64,000 bases of DNA from Podocnemis expansa (Eukaryota; Chordata; Testudines; Podocnemididae). The first letter of the stretch is position 1. The number at the start of each line of letters is the position of its first letter. Below the pieces are notes generated by a model that worked only from the letters and a program-made list of their open reading frames with translations, was not told where the DNA came from and searched no databases. Of the stretch, positions 45,250-58,364 are shown piece after piece. Made by a program: the position numbers and the translations under genes. The DNA lies in contig ML682059.1 in the NCBI GenBank assembly GCA_007922195.1, positions 13,407,005 to 13,471,004 of the forward strand. The letters run 5' to 3'.

Positions 45250-47315
45250 GTATTCTTAATCAACTTGTGTTTAATTTATTTCCTATTAGATGTTGCTGGA
45301 GTTTACTGTGAATGAGGTCAGGGGAATGAAATGAGAGGAAAGATGATTGGAGTGCACGTAGAGAGGATCGCTGACAACAGAAGATTCTACCAAGTCTATG
45401 TTCCCAGGTCTAGAGGGATTCTCGAAGAGCTACAACAGTTTATGTACTTGAGTAGCTCTACTGTATCACATAGGACTACTTCCATGAGTAAGTCATCTCA
45501 GGATCAGGGCCATTACTGATCATTGGAGAGAGAATGTGTTTAAACAGAGATTTGTCAGGCTTTCACCCCTTCCACTAATGTTCTCTCTTAGTCTTTATTT
45601 CTGCATGGAGCGAAGAAACAACTACTATAGGGAGGAACTAGGATGGGTCACTTAGCTGTGCTTTTGAATATGCTGGACTATCATTACTTGCTGGGGAATT
45701 TTAGTTCTGTATCTTCATTAAATTAAAATTCCATAATCTATCTGACTAAGTACATGCATAATTGTTTATTGGCTACTCAGATGCTTAAAGTTACACATGC
45801 TCTTCAGTACCTTTTCCAGTAAAGAATTCTTATTTGCTAGGAAAATTACTTATTCCACTTCTTATAAATCATTATTACTTTTTTAAAGTGTAGATCACTG
45901 TTTCTCCATGAACTACTCTCTAACCAGCAATGATTTTTTTTAAAGATGCTTTAAAAATCATTAGATTTTTACATGCCACAGGATTGGCAAAGTATTGTAA
46001 CTAAATTAGACAATTGCACAATTTATTAATACCACAGTGACAGAGCTTTGTACACGCCCTATGTAGTATCAAATTCTGGTTGCAGAATACATACTAGAAT
46101 GTCATAATGAGAGCAAGTAACTGTAAGTAGAATAGCAGACAGAAACGGAGGTAGCATTCTATCTCCAGTTGAATCCATGATTTTTGTAATAAATACATTC
46201 AGTGAATTTATATGCATAGATGTTTGAAAATTTTTCAGTTCACTGTATGCAGTAAAATTGACTGAAAGTTAAGAGTCTTACCCTTTTGAATGACATACAA
46301 GGTTATTTGTTAAACTGTTCAGAAAAAATTAACCTTTTCAGGGAAGTGCTTATGTAGAATTAGCCATGTGTTTCAAAGATATTGGAATGCAGAGAACTTT
46401 TACTAGACAAAGGTTTCTCAGAGTAGCATTATTGGTTCCTAGTTACATGGTCAAGGTACTTTGACACAGAGCTCCTGAGTTGCACATGCTAATGGCTGAA
46501 TGCGATATTCCTTCCTTGGCAATACTTCCATTGATTTAAGTCAAGATTGCAGGATCATGTCATCTCACAGTGCTGTAGATATTCTGCCTATTAAAAGAAA
46601 GCTGTAACGCATTTTGCCTTTGGAGTGGGTTCTACCAACTCTTTTCTATTCTAATCTTATATTACATTACTTAGAAAAGAAAATTTTGAAAAACTGTGGT
46701 AATCAAAGGCCACAAATATCAGGATGTAACATTTACAGATATAATTTCCTATATATCACACTCATTTTTCAGGAAGGCACCACAGCTGTTAATATGCAAT
46801 GCCTAAAGAGTCCTGTGGTAATGGTATAGTCTATATATTAATATCCTTTGTCCCTTATCATTTTGTATGTATGTAGTCACCTCATAATGAAGACAACTAC
46901 AATGCTGGGACATGTAACCTTTATGCCCAGTTAATTCCTGGTACTTACAATCTTAAGCATACTGTGTAATTTCTTTCATGGTATAATTTCATTGTCACTA
47001 GTTGTAGACCACTGATAAAATATAGCCAAGTGGGGCCAATGTTTGTTTTCTGAATTGCTTGTCAATAACAATTTCTACAGAAGCAACCCATACACAATTT
47101 AGTCTACCCAACCTGGGTGGATTATTAGTCTTTTTAAAAATTAGTTTATACTTTCTTCTTTAATCACTCCTTTTTCCCTCCATAGAATGGATATAGAAAG
47201 CTTTTGTTTACCAAAAAAATGAATTTTAAAACTTTCATAAACCTGAACCTGACTGGTCTACATGTACCTGAAGAGAGGAACCATTCACTTACAAAGTTAA
47301 TTTTAAAAAACACGT
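45250..47315. other. Unique AT-rich DNA
   Basis: No exon, RNA gene or transposon was recognised; the short open frames (for example 45331-45519 plus) are not protein-like. Confidence 0.4.
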
Positions 47316-47321
47316 GTTTTT

Positions 47322-48183
47322 CAGTGGCTGCCAACTCATGGTCTGCTGAGTCTTTCAAAGTGGCCTGCTGTTCTCCCATTGGCTGCAGAAGGGAGCTGCT
47401 GCCTAATGAGCCTGGTAGAACTGTTGCTACAGGGCTAAAAGACTGGTATAGGCTCCTTGCCACAGCCAAAGGGATGGGAGTTCAGTGCTTCCCTGTCCTT
47501 GGTTGTAGCAGGGAGCTCAGCACAATGCTCTGCCTGACTTTGCTGGGGTTCTTGCTAGAGCCAGAGGGAGGGGAGATCACCACTCCCCTTCACCAGATCC
47601 AACAGAGAGCAAAGCACTTTGCCTGGGTCCTTAGGTGCTAGGGTCCCTGCTGGAGTCGGGAGGAGGGAAGAGCTGATCTTCCATTCCCCCGGCTGCCTAG
47701 GGATCCAGGTGGTACATACAGGGCTACAGAATGTATACTGGAGATCAGGGAGGACGTAGCCTCCTGTCTGAACAGCTTCAGCCTCGCTGCAGTGGAGGGA
47801 CTGGAGCCGCTGGCAGAGCAGCCAGGACCCACTATGCTTGAGAAGGGACAGGAGTCTAAAATATCAGTGCCTTCCAGTTTGGCTTGTGCTTAGCAGGCTA
47901 CTCACTGTGACGTAGCCACCAGGCTTTGTGATTCAGTGTGTGGTGACAATCAGTCATCTACACTAGTGCTTTATCTGTGAGTGTGTGATGCACCAAGAGA
48001 AATTTGTGTAAAATGGTGAATGTAAAAAATGAGCACAGTAGCATTGAAATGTTCACTTTAAAGATATACTGATTTGTAGTCCTTAATGATGTATACATCA
48101 ATACATTTTTTATGATGGGTGGCCCTTCAAGGTCAGAGAAATGGAATCTGTGGCCCTTAAGGCAAAAAAGTTGTGAACCACTG
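47322..48183. mobile_element. hAT-type element, decayed TSD
   Basis: Left end CAGTGGCTGCCAACTCATGG and right end AGTTGTGAACCACTG are inverted. Flanking 8-mers gtgttttt and atgtactt agree at 5 of 8 positions, so the target duplication is old or chance. The 862 bp interior has a GC-rich centre and an AT-rich right part (about 47930-48120). No transposase was recognised. Confidence 0.6.
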
Positions 48184-48189
48184 ATGTAC

Positions 48190-51100
48190 TTTATGAATCT
48201 CTGTTGAATGACCAGTCCAGTCCATCACATTACAACATAATCAGAGAAATCTTGGTGCTCATTTTAAAACTGCAGGATGATGAAAATATTTATCACACAT
48301 ATCAGACAAGAATTCTTGGGGAATGTATCTTGGTGTTTGATGAAAGGGTATGTTTACATCCTGACAGAACTGCTCTATGCTTCTGTTCCTCAGTAGCTAG
48401 CATGGATCCAATAGAGAGGCACTTCTTGTGATTTTAGCAAGAACCATGGGGTAGCTCTAACCCCATGTCTTTCTCAGATGTGGCAGTCAGGGTGACAAAG
48501 GAACATACCAGGCAAAATAATGCTTCTTCTGCATTTTATAATGGCAGCTGATGGGAAAACTGAATGTCACCCACCTCATAGAACAAACACAAAGCTAACA
48601 CCTCCAACATTGAAAATATACAGCCATAACACTGCACTAATCTAATTCTTTGCTTCTAATGTAAGAAGAGAAAGGGAGAGGGGCAGAGAAAAGAGAATGA
48701 GAGATAAAACCAAGAGGAATCAATCTGGGGCTGCTCAAGTCCTTTTCCCAGCACTGTTCAATAGCCTAGGAAGCCAAGGGATTCTTTCCGGGGGCCTGCA
48801 GAGTGCTGAGAATTGCCTGTCAGTGTGTAGAGTTGGAAAAGTTTTATGTTCTGCTACACTTAAAAATTTTCATACAGTGTCACAGGCCATTAAAAATTAC
48901 ATGCCCTTTCTCAAGGAGTTGCATTCTAAACGAGACATAGCAAAACACATGAAGACAATAAATAAAGGAATATATTTTAGATGGACAAGGGAAGTGAATG
49001 ATTGGTCCATTCACCCCTTTTTTGATGCCACTTCTCAATGTGATAGGTCCACACATCCCTGGGCATCACCATCCATCAAGTGTCATGATTTGACCAGAAC
49101 CGTGCCTTTACCCAGGTCACTTATGTAAAACATACCTCCTTATCTCTTCTGGCATTAGACTGACCTAACACCACCTTCCTCCAAATACATTCTCATCTTT
49201 ATTTATTTTATTGCTATTTCAGCTTGTTTCTTGCCAATTCTAGTGAAGGAGTACTTTTGCAACCTGTCTCTCAGTGGTACCTTCAGTTCATGCCCAGTGT
49301 ACATTCTATTCAGGCCCACTTTCTTGAATTACTTCATTAGGCCTTGGGCCAGTACCTAAGCGCTTCTACTTATCTTTTTATTTTAACCTTTTACTTTGTC
49401 CTACAGGAGCCATAGGACTCTCATAATTTTTTGCTGTACACAGAGTAACACGGCTACCCCTCTGGAAATGCTGGCTTTCCAATTTACTTGTTGCAATTTC
49501 TGTTGGGCAATTAATCTCCACATATAAACCATATTTTATTTTTTCTTATTTTGTTATCCTTCCATTATGCAGAGAAAGCATGACTCCCCCTTAAAAACCT
49601 TTTCAATGTAATATATAAAATAAAATCATCTGGCCTTTATTAAATCTTGTATAATTTTGGTTGCTCTGCTTAGACCTTTTTAATTTTTCTTAAGCATTAT
49701 TTCTGAAGTGCAATAACAAGAATCATGCCTTGCATTTTAGGAATGTTTTTAAAGTGACACAAAATTTCTTTTCTTGTAAAAGAATGCTGTATATATCTAC
49801 ATCACAATAGAACAGACCTTTTCAACATCATCACAGAGTGAATTCATATTCAGTTTATAATTCATCACTACCCTCAAATCTCTCATCACTACTGCTTTTT
49901 AGATACACTCTTGTAATTTATATCTGTATTGAGTTAGTTTCCCCATGGGTTTTATCTTGCAATGGTTTATGTTCAGTCTTCTTTGATTTTAATATGATCA
50001 GAGTCCTTAATTCTCCATACCCCTCATTTTTAATACAATGGATTGCACTTAGTTTATTCAGTTACATTTTGTCATACTTGGTTGGAACGCCATTTCTAGC
50101 AAAGCAAAATGAAAAACATTAGCTGCTTCAATGAATGCACCTGTCCACACAGAATACCATGTACAGTACTTCTGCTTATTATTTGACAGCCTGTGGTACA
50201 AGATTACTCAGTGCAATTTTCAAAGCCCCTCTCCACCAGCTTTGGCCTGCCTCTGCTCTCATTGAGCTTGGAGAATTTTAATATTGACTTCTGTGGGAGC
50301 AGATGTAGGTTAACAGTAAACACTTCTGAAAACCCCACTCTTTGGGCCAAGTTGTGCAGCCCATACTTGTGTGTGTAGTCCCTGTCTTCAGTGAATGTTC
50401 TTAGGACAGTGAGGGTTTGATAGTTAGGTTGCACATAAGAGGGTTTGACAGTTGATCTTTTTATTTAGTGTTATCATCTGCAAATCTGGGGCCAAATTCT
50501 CCTCCCTTGGACTGTGGTTACTTGAGACTTATACCAGGGGACCTGAACAGAATTTGGTCTCTGTGTAGTTCCACATTAGTCTGCAGTGACTGATAACTTT
50601 CCAGGTCCATCAGAAGTGTTCTGTAACTTCTCGGTCAGCATTGTCATGTAGTCTTTGGCAAAATAATGTGCAGTGGCTTCTAGGGAAAAAAATCATCCAA
50701 AGAAATGTGCCTATACTTCCTTCTGTGCCTCTTCCTCTTTCCTTCTTAAGACAGTTACAGTATTTATTGTGACTACTTTCATCATGTATTGATGGGACTA
50801 ATATATTGAAATTTTCATTTCTGCTTCCTTGCTTATCTTTCTTCTTCCCTGAGTGGATGAGAATTCGAAAAAAGCCATGCTGGCTCATCCCAGTGGTTAC
50901 ATGTAGTTACATTGTCCACTTCAAAGAGTGGCAAATGCTTGAGATACCCTATAGCTGCAGAAACTTATGACACTCCTACCTCTTCTCACAGCTACAGCAA
51001 CCCTATTGGGCATCCAGTCCAGAGCCCAACTATAACCTCCAGCAGGAAGGAGAAAGGGGATTGTTCCTAGACGGTGAACAGCATTTACCATTTCTCCCCA

Positions 51101-51940
51101 CAGAATGAGGTACGGTTCTCCCCCTCTCCTCTTTGAGATCTGCAGGAATCGTCTGGCAGGGTGTGGGTGTTCTGGCACTGCTGCTTCAACAAAGGGGATG
51201 GCTGTGGCTGCCCTCGGGAAACCTAAATGGTTTTCTCTACTTAAAGGGATTCACAGAAACTTAGCATAGTCACAGGCTGTATTATCTCCTTTGGATACTC
51301 GTCCCAGGAGTAGTGAGGGAATGATGTGGTCTTGGGCTGTAGCGACAAGTCCTTAGCCCTTTTCTCTCTCTGGCTGTCAGACCCACAGAAATCATTCTGT
51401 GTAGTCGGAGGAAGTGGGAAACAGTGCTGCTGGGACAGAGCGCAGGAAGTGAAAAGGTGAGACTGCAAAAAGCACTGGTTGTGCTATAAATAGGCTATTA
51501 TATTGGGATTGTTGTGGAAATAGTGGGGGTAACTTAAAAGGGTATGGTGAGGGCATAGAATCCATGCAGTCTGTGAGGAAGAAGGCAGGCAACAACAAGA
51601 AGCCATGCTAGGCCAGCTTCCTGTGTAAGAGAGAGACAATCCACATGTGTTTATATTTGATTGAGTGTTTTAATGATCTCCTGTTTAAATGAGCACGGGA
51701 GCTTAAAAATCTTTTGCAATTGAGAGGCAAGATGGGAGGAGTCGGTGTTTTCCCCAGGAATGAAATTGGGGATGTGGGGGTATTAGAGTCAATGAAGTGT
51801 GAGAGTGTAGGGGTGAAGGGGGGCTGTATAGCACCACAGTAGAAGCTGAAAAGTGTTTCATGACTATTTGATTAGCTTATCACACAAAATTGGCTACTAG
51901 AGCCTTCTATGTAGCATTATATCTACATCCTTTTGTGGTT
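48190..51940. other. Unique DNA
   Basis: Open frames at 48204-48431 and 48697-49128 (plus) are not recognisable proteins. No exon with flanking splice signals and protein similarity was found. Confidence 0.4.
49400..49470 (+). mobile_element. Penelope-type 3' tail end, variant family
   Basis: 'gtcctacaggagccatagga', then acagagtaacacggctaccc and 'ctctggaaatgc', the terminal block of the tail in plus orientation. Confidence 0.6.
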
Positions 51941-51944
51941 TTTG

Positions 51945-52310
51945 TTTTACAAAGAGATCCTACAAAACTGGGTGACTGGTCAACACCATGGAAGATGAAA
52001 TTCAGTGTTGATAAATAAAAACTAATGCACCTTGGAAAACAGAATCCCAATAATACATATAAAATGATGGAGTCTAACTTAGCTGTTACCACTCATGAAA
52101 GAGATCTTGGAGTCCATTGTGGATAGTTCTCCAAAAAATTCTGCTTAATGTGCAGTGGCAGGCACAAAAGCTAATTGTAGGTTAGGAATCATTATGAAAG
52201 GCAAGGGATAGATAAAACAGAAATTATCATAATGCCACTATATAAATCCATGGTACTCCCACATCTTGAGTACTGTATGCAGATCTGGTTCCCCCATCTC
52301 AAAAAATATA
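51945..52310 (+). mobile_element. CR1-family LINE 3' portion
   Basis: Plus-strand frames give WKMKFSVDK, LMHLGKQNPNNTYKMM, ERDLGVHCG, IIIMPLYKSMVLPHLEYCMQ and IWFPHLKK. This is the C-terminal part of a CR1-type ORF2 (pattern KLYKSLVRPHLEYCVQFWSP). It is interrupted by stops and abuts a second CR1 piece belonging to an earlier part of ORF2, so the two are separate insertions or a rearrangement. Confidence 0.8.
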
Positions 52311-52329
52311 TATATTAGAATTAGAAAAG

Positions 52330-53830
52330 GTACACAGAAAGGCAAATATGGAAGGCACCCAGCATGGCTTAGCAGAGAACTCTACAAGGAGCCAAAACAC
52401 AAAATGGAAGCTTACAAGAAGTGGAAGCTTGGGCAGATGACTAGGGAGGAGTATAATGATACTGTTCCAGCCTGCAGGGATAAAATCGGGAAGGCCAAAG
52501 GGCAATTGGAGTTGCAGCAAGCAAGGGATGTGAAAGATAACAGGAAAGGGTTCTACAGGTATGTCAGTAACAAGAAGAGGATCAGGGATGGTGTAGGTCC
52601 CTCACTGAATGGGACAGGTATCCTCATGGCAGATGATGCTGAAATTGTCAAAGTACTCAATGCTTTTTTTACCTCAGTCTCACAGGCAGGGTCAGCTCCC
52701 AGGCTACCACACTGGGCAACACAGAATGGGGAGGAGAGCAGCCTTCAGTGATGGAAGGTCAGGTTAGGGACTACTTAGAGAAGTTGGATGTGCACAAGTC
52801 TATGGGACTGGATGAGGGTGCTGAGGGAGCTGGCTAGAGTGATTGAAGAGCCCCTAGCCATTATCTTAGAAATCTCATGGCGAATGGGGGTGGTCCTGGA
52901 TGATTGGAAAAAGGGAAATATAGTACCTATCTTCAAGAAGGGCAAAAATGAGGACCGGGGAACTACAGACCAATTAGCCTCACCTCAGTTCCTGGAAAAA
53001 TCATGGAGCAGGTGCTCAAAGAATCCATCCCGAAACACTTGGAGGAAAATGGGGTGATAAGGAACAGTCAGCATGGATTCATCAAGGGCAAATTGTGCCT
53101 GACCCACTTGATTGCCTTCTATGATGAGATGACTGGGTTTGTGGATATGGGAATAGCCATCGCAGGGATATACCTTGACTTTAGCAAAGCTTTTGATATG
53201 GTTTCCCACAGCATTCTTGTCAGCAACTTCAAGTATGGTTGAATGGACTGTAAGGCAGGGGCATTGCTGCTCCCAAAAAAGGGTCAGGGCCAGGCTCCAG
53301 GTGCCACCCCTACCCCAGGGCTCAATTCAGCTTCTACCATTGCGCTGCCAGCCAGTAGCAGGTGGCCCAGAGCTGGAGCTGGGGCAGGGCCAGGCCAGGG
53401 CTATGCAGGGCACAAGCCCTGAGAACCCAGTGGCAGTGATGCCTCTGCTGTAAGGTGGAAAGAAAGCTGGCTAGATCACCAGGCTCAGTGGGTAGGGATC
53501 AATGGCTTAATGTCTAGTTGGCAACCAGTAACAAGTGGAGTGCCCCAGGGGTCAGTCCTGAGGCTGATTTTTTTTCAACATCTTCATTAATGGGTGATGG
53601 GATGGATGATGGAATAGATTGCACACTCAGTAAGTTTGCAGATGACACCAACCTGGGGGGAATGCTAGACAGGCTGTCTAGTTTTGAGCTCCCCACTACA
53701 GAAAAGATGTGGACTAATTAGAAAGAGTCCAGCAAAGAGCAACGAACATGATTAGGGGGCTGGGACACATGACTTACAAGGAGAGACTGAAGGAAGTAGT
53801 CTTATTTAGTCTACGGAAGAGAAGAGTGAG
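52330..53830 (+). mobile_element. CR1 LINE ORF2 remnant, interrupted by a hAT element
   Basis: The frame at 52266-52751 contains KMEAYKKWKLGQMTREEYND and RDVKDNRKGFYRYVSNKKRI, the segment between CR1 endonuclease and RT. At 52.79-53.24 kb follow DWKKGNIVPIFKKGKNEDRG, SQHGFIKGKLCLTHLIAFYD and YLDFSKAFDMVSHSILVSNF (RT blocks including the first catalytic Asp). After the hAT insertion come SGVPQGSVL-like bases and LSKFADDTNLGG (53.62-53.66 kb), an intact catalytic box. The 3' end ('gctgggacacatgacttaca' to 'ggaagagaagagtgag') follows a deletion at about 53720. Frameshifts and deletion make it inactive. Confidence 0.9.
53256..53447. mobile_element. hAT-type element inside CR1, perfect 8-bp TSD
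   Basis: Ends CAGGGGCATTGCTGC and GCAGTGATGCCTCTG (inverted). Flanks ctgtaagg at 53248-53255 and 53448-53455 are identical. The 192 bp GC-rich body resembles the ends of the 1.7 kb element at 27657-29325 and a sequence at about 57026. Its removal restores the CR1 reading around 53.2-53.5 kb. Confidence 0.92.
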
Positions 53831-53839
53831 CATTTTAAA

Positions 53840-54070
53840 ACTCTTGACCTACTCGGAAACATTTATATAGAAGTTTCCCAGTCACAAATCTAGCATTCTA
53901 GAGCAAGTTACTATAACACAGTCCAACAAACATTCCTTTTACATGCCCTCCCTTCTCCCTCTACCACACCCTATTAACCTCATTGTCCTCCTTGCTCAGT
54001 TCTGAATATTTACAGTTCAAAGGTGCTTTCTCATGAGTTCACCTTTCGAGGAAAAGGGGGAAATAAGCAA
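53840..54070. other. Unique DNA
   Basis: Short stretch without recognised features. Confidence 0.4.
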
Positions 54071-54071
54071 G

Positions 54072-54335
54072 GTTTAAAGTAAGCCAGAACGCCCTGGAAC
54101 ACTGTTCTGGGGCCCACTAATTTTAGGGGCTCGGCATTCTGGGGCCCCTAAAAATAGAACGTAGAGCCGGAACGCAGCATTCCAGTCTCCACCATTGAAA
54201 AATAGGAGGCCTTGGAACGCAGCATTCTGGTTCCACGTTCTATTTTTAGGGGCCCAAACACTGGGCCCTAAAAATAGGAGGCCTCGGAGCAGTGTTCAGC
54301 TGTGTTCTGGCAGGAAGGGGCAGAGCCAGGGGCCA
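54072..54335. repeat. Hairpin-rich 'cctaaaaatag' repeat
   Basis: Starts ttaaagtaagccagaacgc, the inverse of the end of the block at 3690-3710. It contains ggggcccctaaaaatag and its inverse ctatttttaggggccc, and 'ggaacgcagcattc' twice. Related sequence also occurs at 61495-61575. It is probably a non-autonomous DNA element; no target duplication was identified. Confidence 0.5.
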
Positions 54336-54339
54336 GGGG

Positions 54340-55280
54340 CGTTGGAGCCTGACTAAGAGCTACAAGCACTATCTGACAAGCCCAATCCTTGTTAAAAGAC
54401 AGAGCTGATTATTAATCAGATAGTGCTAGTAGTAACTCAAGCAGAGTCCACAACACCAAGCAAAAGATCCATCCCCTCCCCACCCCCTCCTATCTTGTAT
54501 GGCATCTGAATCCCTTTACTCCTTAGCAAGTTCAGTTCAGTCATTTCCAACCAGTGATTAAATTGGAACAACACTATGTTACTAGCTGACAAGGGGGGAG
54601 GAGTGTAATTGGAAAATTGAGGGAGGGGGTGTTGCGGAAATCCCTGGGGGGAGTACTTGGCAGATAGGAAGAACTACCTGTAACTGGCAAGAAATGGAGA
54701 ATACCTTTTTTAACTGTAGATTGGCAGAGTCATTAACTGACTGGGCCTGAATATATCTGTGTTTGGAAAACTGCTGTCTCTTGAAAGCAACAATTCCCTC
54801 TTTCTGCAAACTATAAGACAATGGCCTAAATTCAGCTTTGGCATAAGTAAACTCAGGGAGCTGCATCCAATTGTAATATGACTGAATTTAGCCTACCCTC
54901 TTTATAATTTTGTCTAGGGCCATAACCTGTATTGTTAACAACTGCCTCAACTTCTGAGTTGCAGTCATGCATTTTAAATTCTCTGCTTTAGCATCCAAGA
55001 AATCAAGATGATCCAACAAGGCTATTAAAACTCTTCATGCTTTTCCAACCCTTGCAGCTGTTAAATACTAATTCATCCATGCTGTACAATTTTAGGCAGC
55101 ATTCTTCAGTTTGTTTTAGTTTTTTATTCCATGGAAATCAACAGCATTCTTTCTGGCACATTTAAATACTGCTTCAAAAGCAAATGAAAGGAGTTTCATA
55201 GTTTTCCTGCAGAAGCAACTGCTGCAGTGACAACGAGATACAAGATAGGCAGGATATGTAAGTCTTAGTAGACAAAGCTT
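54340..55280. other. Unique DNA
   Basis: No gene, RNA gene or repeat family was recognised. Confidence 0.4.
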
Positions 55281-55284
55281 CTTA

Positions 55285-55440
55285 TTTAGTTTCCAGAGGG
55301 GTAGCTGTGTTGGACTTTTTCAGCAAAATGAGTAAGGAGTCCTGTGTCACTTATAAAGACTAAAAATGTATTAAGACATAAGCTTTCATGGATTACAACA
55401 CACTTCCTCAGATGTATAAAATGAAAACAGTAGTATGCTA
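55285..55440 (-). mobile_element. Penelope-type 3' tail, variant family
   Basis: 'ccagaggggtagctgtgttg', 'aaggagtcctgtgtcactta', 'agacataagctttcatgg' and 'acacacttcctcagatg' in inverted orientation. The 'cttcctcagatgtataaaatg' end distinguishes it from the 13 kb family. Confidence 0.7.
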
Positions 55441-55443
55441 AGG

Positions 55444-55445
<2 letters not shown>

Positions 55446-55486
<41 letters not shown>
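55446..55486. repeat. (CA)n microsatellite
   Basis: About twenty ca units directly beside the Penelope tail. Confidence 0.97.
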
Positions 55487-55919
55487 GGGTCAGGTAACAA
55501 GGGCAGCTCCATTCAAACATTTACACAGAGTTCTCTGGCAAAATTTTGCCTACCAGCAGCAGAATTAGTTAGTGCTGCAACCACATAACAGTGAAGTAGC
55601 CATCAGCCATAATTTGCTGAGTTAGGGCTTACTCTTTCACACTTTTTGAGGGGCAAATATTAAAGCAAATCTTTAAATGAATTCCTTTTGGTTTGATACA
55701 ACAAAATTGAAACAGAGATGTGTTGGATATTTAGAGCATCAAGTAATTAATCAAAAAATAATTCAGAAATCAGTGTAGGCAATCAAGTTAATTAGATATT
55801 AACCAGTGTAACCAATCAAAAAGGATAGAGAAAATCATGGTTTCTTCCCTGAATGAACACCCCATACAATGGTCTGAGGAGTCAGTGTGAGATAGTGGAA
55901 ACAGCTGAAAGCTGTGAAG

Positions 55920-56970
55920 GAGGGCAGGGGCAGGGGCAGGGGCAGGGGCAGCAGATGGAGGGCACAGAAGACGTGGCAGGGGGAGGGGCAGGAGCAGGAG
56001 CTGGGTGGTGAACAGGGACGTGGACAGGAGATGGGGAGACAAGGGGTGTGTGGGGGCAGGTGGTAGGAGGCTGGAGCAGGAGCTGGGCTGGTGAAAGGAG
56101 CAGGGGCAGCAGATTGGGGCAGAAAAGGGGCAGGTGGGGACAGGAGGCGGGGTGCAATCACTTGTCAGTACCATATGCATCTGAGGGATAAGGAAGGATG
56201 AGGTAGGGGACATGGCAGAAGTGTAAGTGTGGGGTAGGGGTATGGGGGGAAGGATGAGGACAAGGGATGTGGAGAGAGGGATGAGGAACAATGGAGCAGG
56301 GGCAGGAGATGGGGGCAGTGAAGGGGAGGGCTGGAGCCAGAATGTGCGAGGGTAGTGAAGGTAGCCGGGGGCAGCAGATGGGAGCACAGAAGGGGCAGGT
56401 GGGGGCAGGAGGTGGAGTACAGCCACTTGTCAGTACCATACACGTTGGAGGGATAAAGAAGGGTGGGCTGGGGGTGTGTGACAGAAATTAAGATGAGAGG
56501 TATGGGTAAGGGCATGGGAGGAAGGAGGAGGGAATGGGATGTGGAGGGAGGGGTGAGGAACAATGCACCAGGGGCAGGAAGAGGGGGTGTTGAAGGGGTG
56601 TCTGGGGGCAGCCTCCTAGCCATAACTTATAAAAAATGGTGGGGAAGACTCAAAACAGACTTTATGAAATAGTTTGTATTGATTTTTGTGCCATTTACAG
56701 GGAAGGTAACCAATAAGAGGGATGAGGAAAGGGGGCAGGTGGCTGAGGGGTCAGGAGTGAGGGACAAAGAAGGGGAGACTTAGTGCTGAGGAAAATGGGA
56801 GTGTGCCAGCAGCAGTGGGATGAGTGGGAGGGGGCTGGATGTTGAAGAAAGGGGGAGCTGACGGGGAGCAGGAGTGACAAAAGGGGTGCAGAGAGAAGGG
56901 GGGCTGGGCACTAGATGAGGAAGAAGCAGGGGGCTGGGCAGGATGAAGGGGGACGGATGCTGGGGTGAGG
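55920..56970. repeat. Purine-rich degenerate minisatellites
   Basis: Plus strand dominated by ggggcaggggcaggag, gatggggcagagaag-type units in several phases, with a longer duplication: 'cacttgtcagtaccatatgc' at 56158 recurs as 'cacttgtcagtaccatacac' at 56423, giving a higher-order repeat of about 265 bp. The long Pro/Ser-rich frames on the minus strand (55788-56426, 56165-56623) are artefacts. Confidence 0.8.
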
Positions 56971-56974
56971 GAGG

Positions 56975-57960
56975 AAGAACCACTGGAGTGGCTGCAGCAG
57001 GAAGAACAGGAATGCTGAGGTGAGGGCAGGGGCATTGCTGGCGCCTAGCACACAGGGCACATGCCCCGAGTCTTGGCGCCAGCGCCATGAGTGTCCGGGC
57101 TGGCCCCATCCCCGACCAGGGCGCCCGCCCGCAGCCCCCGCTTCTTCTGGCCCAGGATCGAGGTGAGAACATCTGACACAGCGCCCATCTCTCCCAGCAT
57201 GGGATTGCAGCTGGGATGCCTGTGGCAGGACCTGCCTCTCCTGGCCCCGAACCTGGCTTGGGATCTGGGGCCAGCATCGAGGTGGCAGGAGCTGGATGCA
57301 CAATCAGGTCCAAGGTGCCAGATAATGGCCTAGGGGGCATTGCCCACGCCCAGGGTCGGGGTCTGGGTCCGTGCCCTGGGTCTTTCCCTGGGGCAGCGAC
57401 ATTCCTGGGTGAGAGAGGATAAAGGCTGAGAGAAGAGGAGCTGGGTGGTAGGATGAGGAAGAAGCAGGGGATGGGCATGCCAGGCCGAGTCCAGAGCCCT
57501 GTACAGGGGGGCACTGTCGCTGTGCCTGTGCCCAGTCCCTCAGCCACAGCCTGCCCTGTCCCACACGCAGCCTTGCGTCTCCCAGCCAGCAGATTGGGGC
57601 CCCATGGTGGGGGTGGGACAGGTCTCTCTTTCTCTAGCTCTGCCATGCCCTGCAGCTCAGGAGGCTGGGACTCTCCTCGCCAGCCTCAGAGACTCACCCC
57701 AGGCTGGCCTCAGCCTCCACATCCAGCCTGCTCTGTCCTGCTCGGCTCGGCCCTAGCCTGCCCTGCTTGGCTTTTCATTGCAACCCCTGGGCTCAATCTG
57801 TGCCCCCTCGAGGCTGCTTCCTGAACTCCCAGATCTTCCCCCCGCCCCACCTGCACAGCAAAGCAGGAGCCAGTAATGTGCACATGGGCTGGGCAGGCAG
57901 CACTACCAGGGGACTGGAAGGGAACCTGCCCCACATATGCGCACATTACACTTCACATCA
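56975..57960. repeat. GC-rich block beginning with a hAT-like end
   Basis: gcaggggcattgctggcgcc at about 57025 matches the left end of the element at 53256-53447. The following CpG-containing sequence has long open frames on both strands without domain similarity. No right end with a target duplication was found. Confidence 0.4.
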
Positions 57961-58014
57961 CAGATGCATGCACACAGCAAATTAGCATAGTAAGTTTTAT
58001 TTTAACACATTAAT

Positions 58015-58130
58015 ACATGGAGCAAGAAGGTGCCGGGGTGGTGAAGGAGAGCATGGGGGCAGAGAAGAGGTGGGTGGTGGCAGGAGGTGGGGGTAGAAGG
58101 TGATGAAGAAGGGCAGGGGCACCATGTGTC
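58015..58130. repeat. Purine-rich minisatellite fragment
   Basis: 'gtgggtggtggcaggaggtg' and 'gatgaagaagggcaggggc' units related to those at 55.9-57.0 and 2.8-3.1 kb. Confidence 0.6.
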
Positions 58131-58364
58131 AAGCCATTTTGTGATGTCAAAAGGTGACTGGGGGGTGGGTGGGTATATCATGTCACAGGCCATTGTGATG
58201 TCACAGCTACTCAACTGATTGCTCCCAAAGAGAGAACAAGGAGCAATTGGTTGAGTCACCTCTGACATCACAACAGCCTGTCACATGACACACTGCACAT
58301 CACTCATGCAGCAAATCAGTATAGCAGATTTGCTCCATAGCTACCTATTAATCCCCTAGAGATC

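Noticed and set aside
55788..57646. Pro/Ser-rich minus-strand frames of 152 to 288 codons.
   Set aside because: Translations of purine-rich minisatellite and GC-rich repeat DNA.
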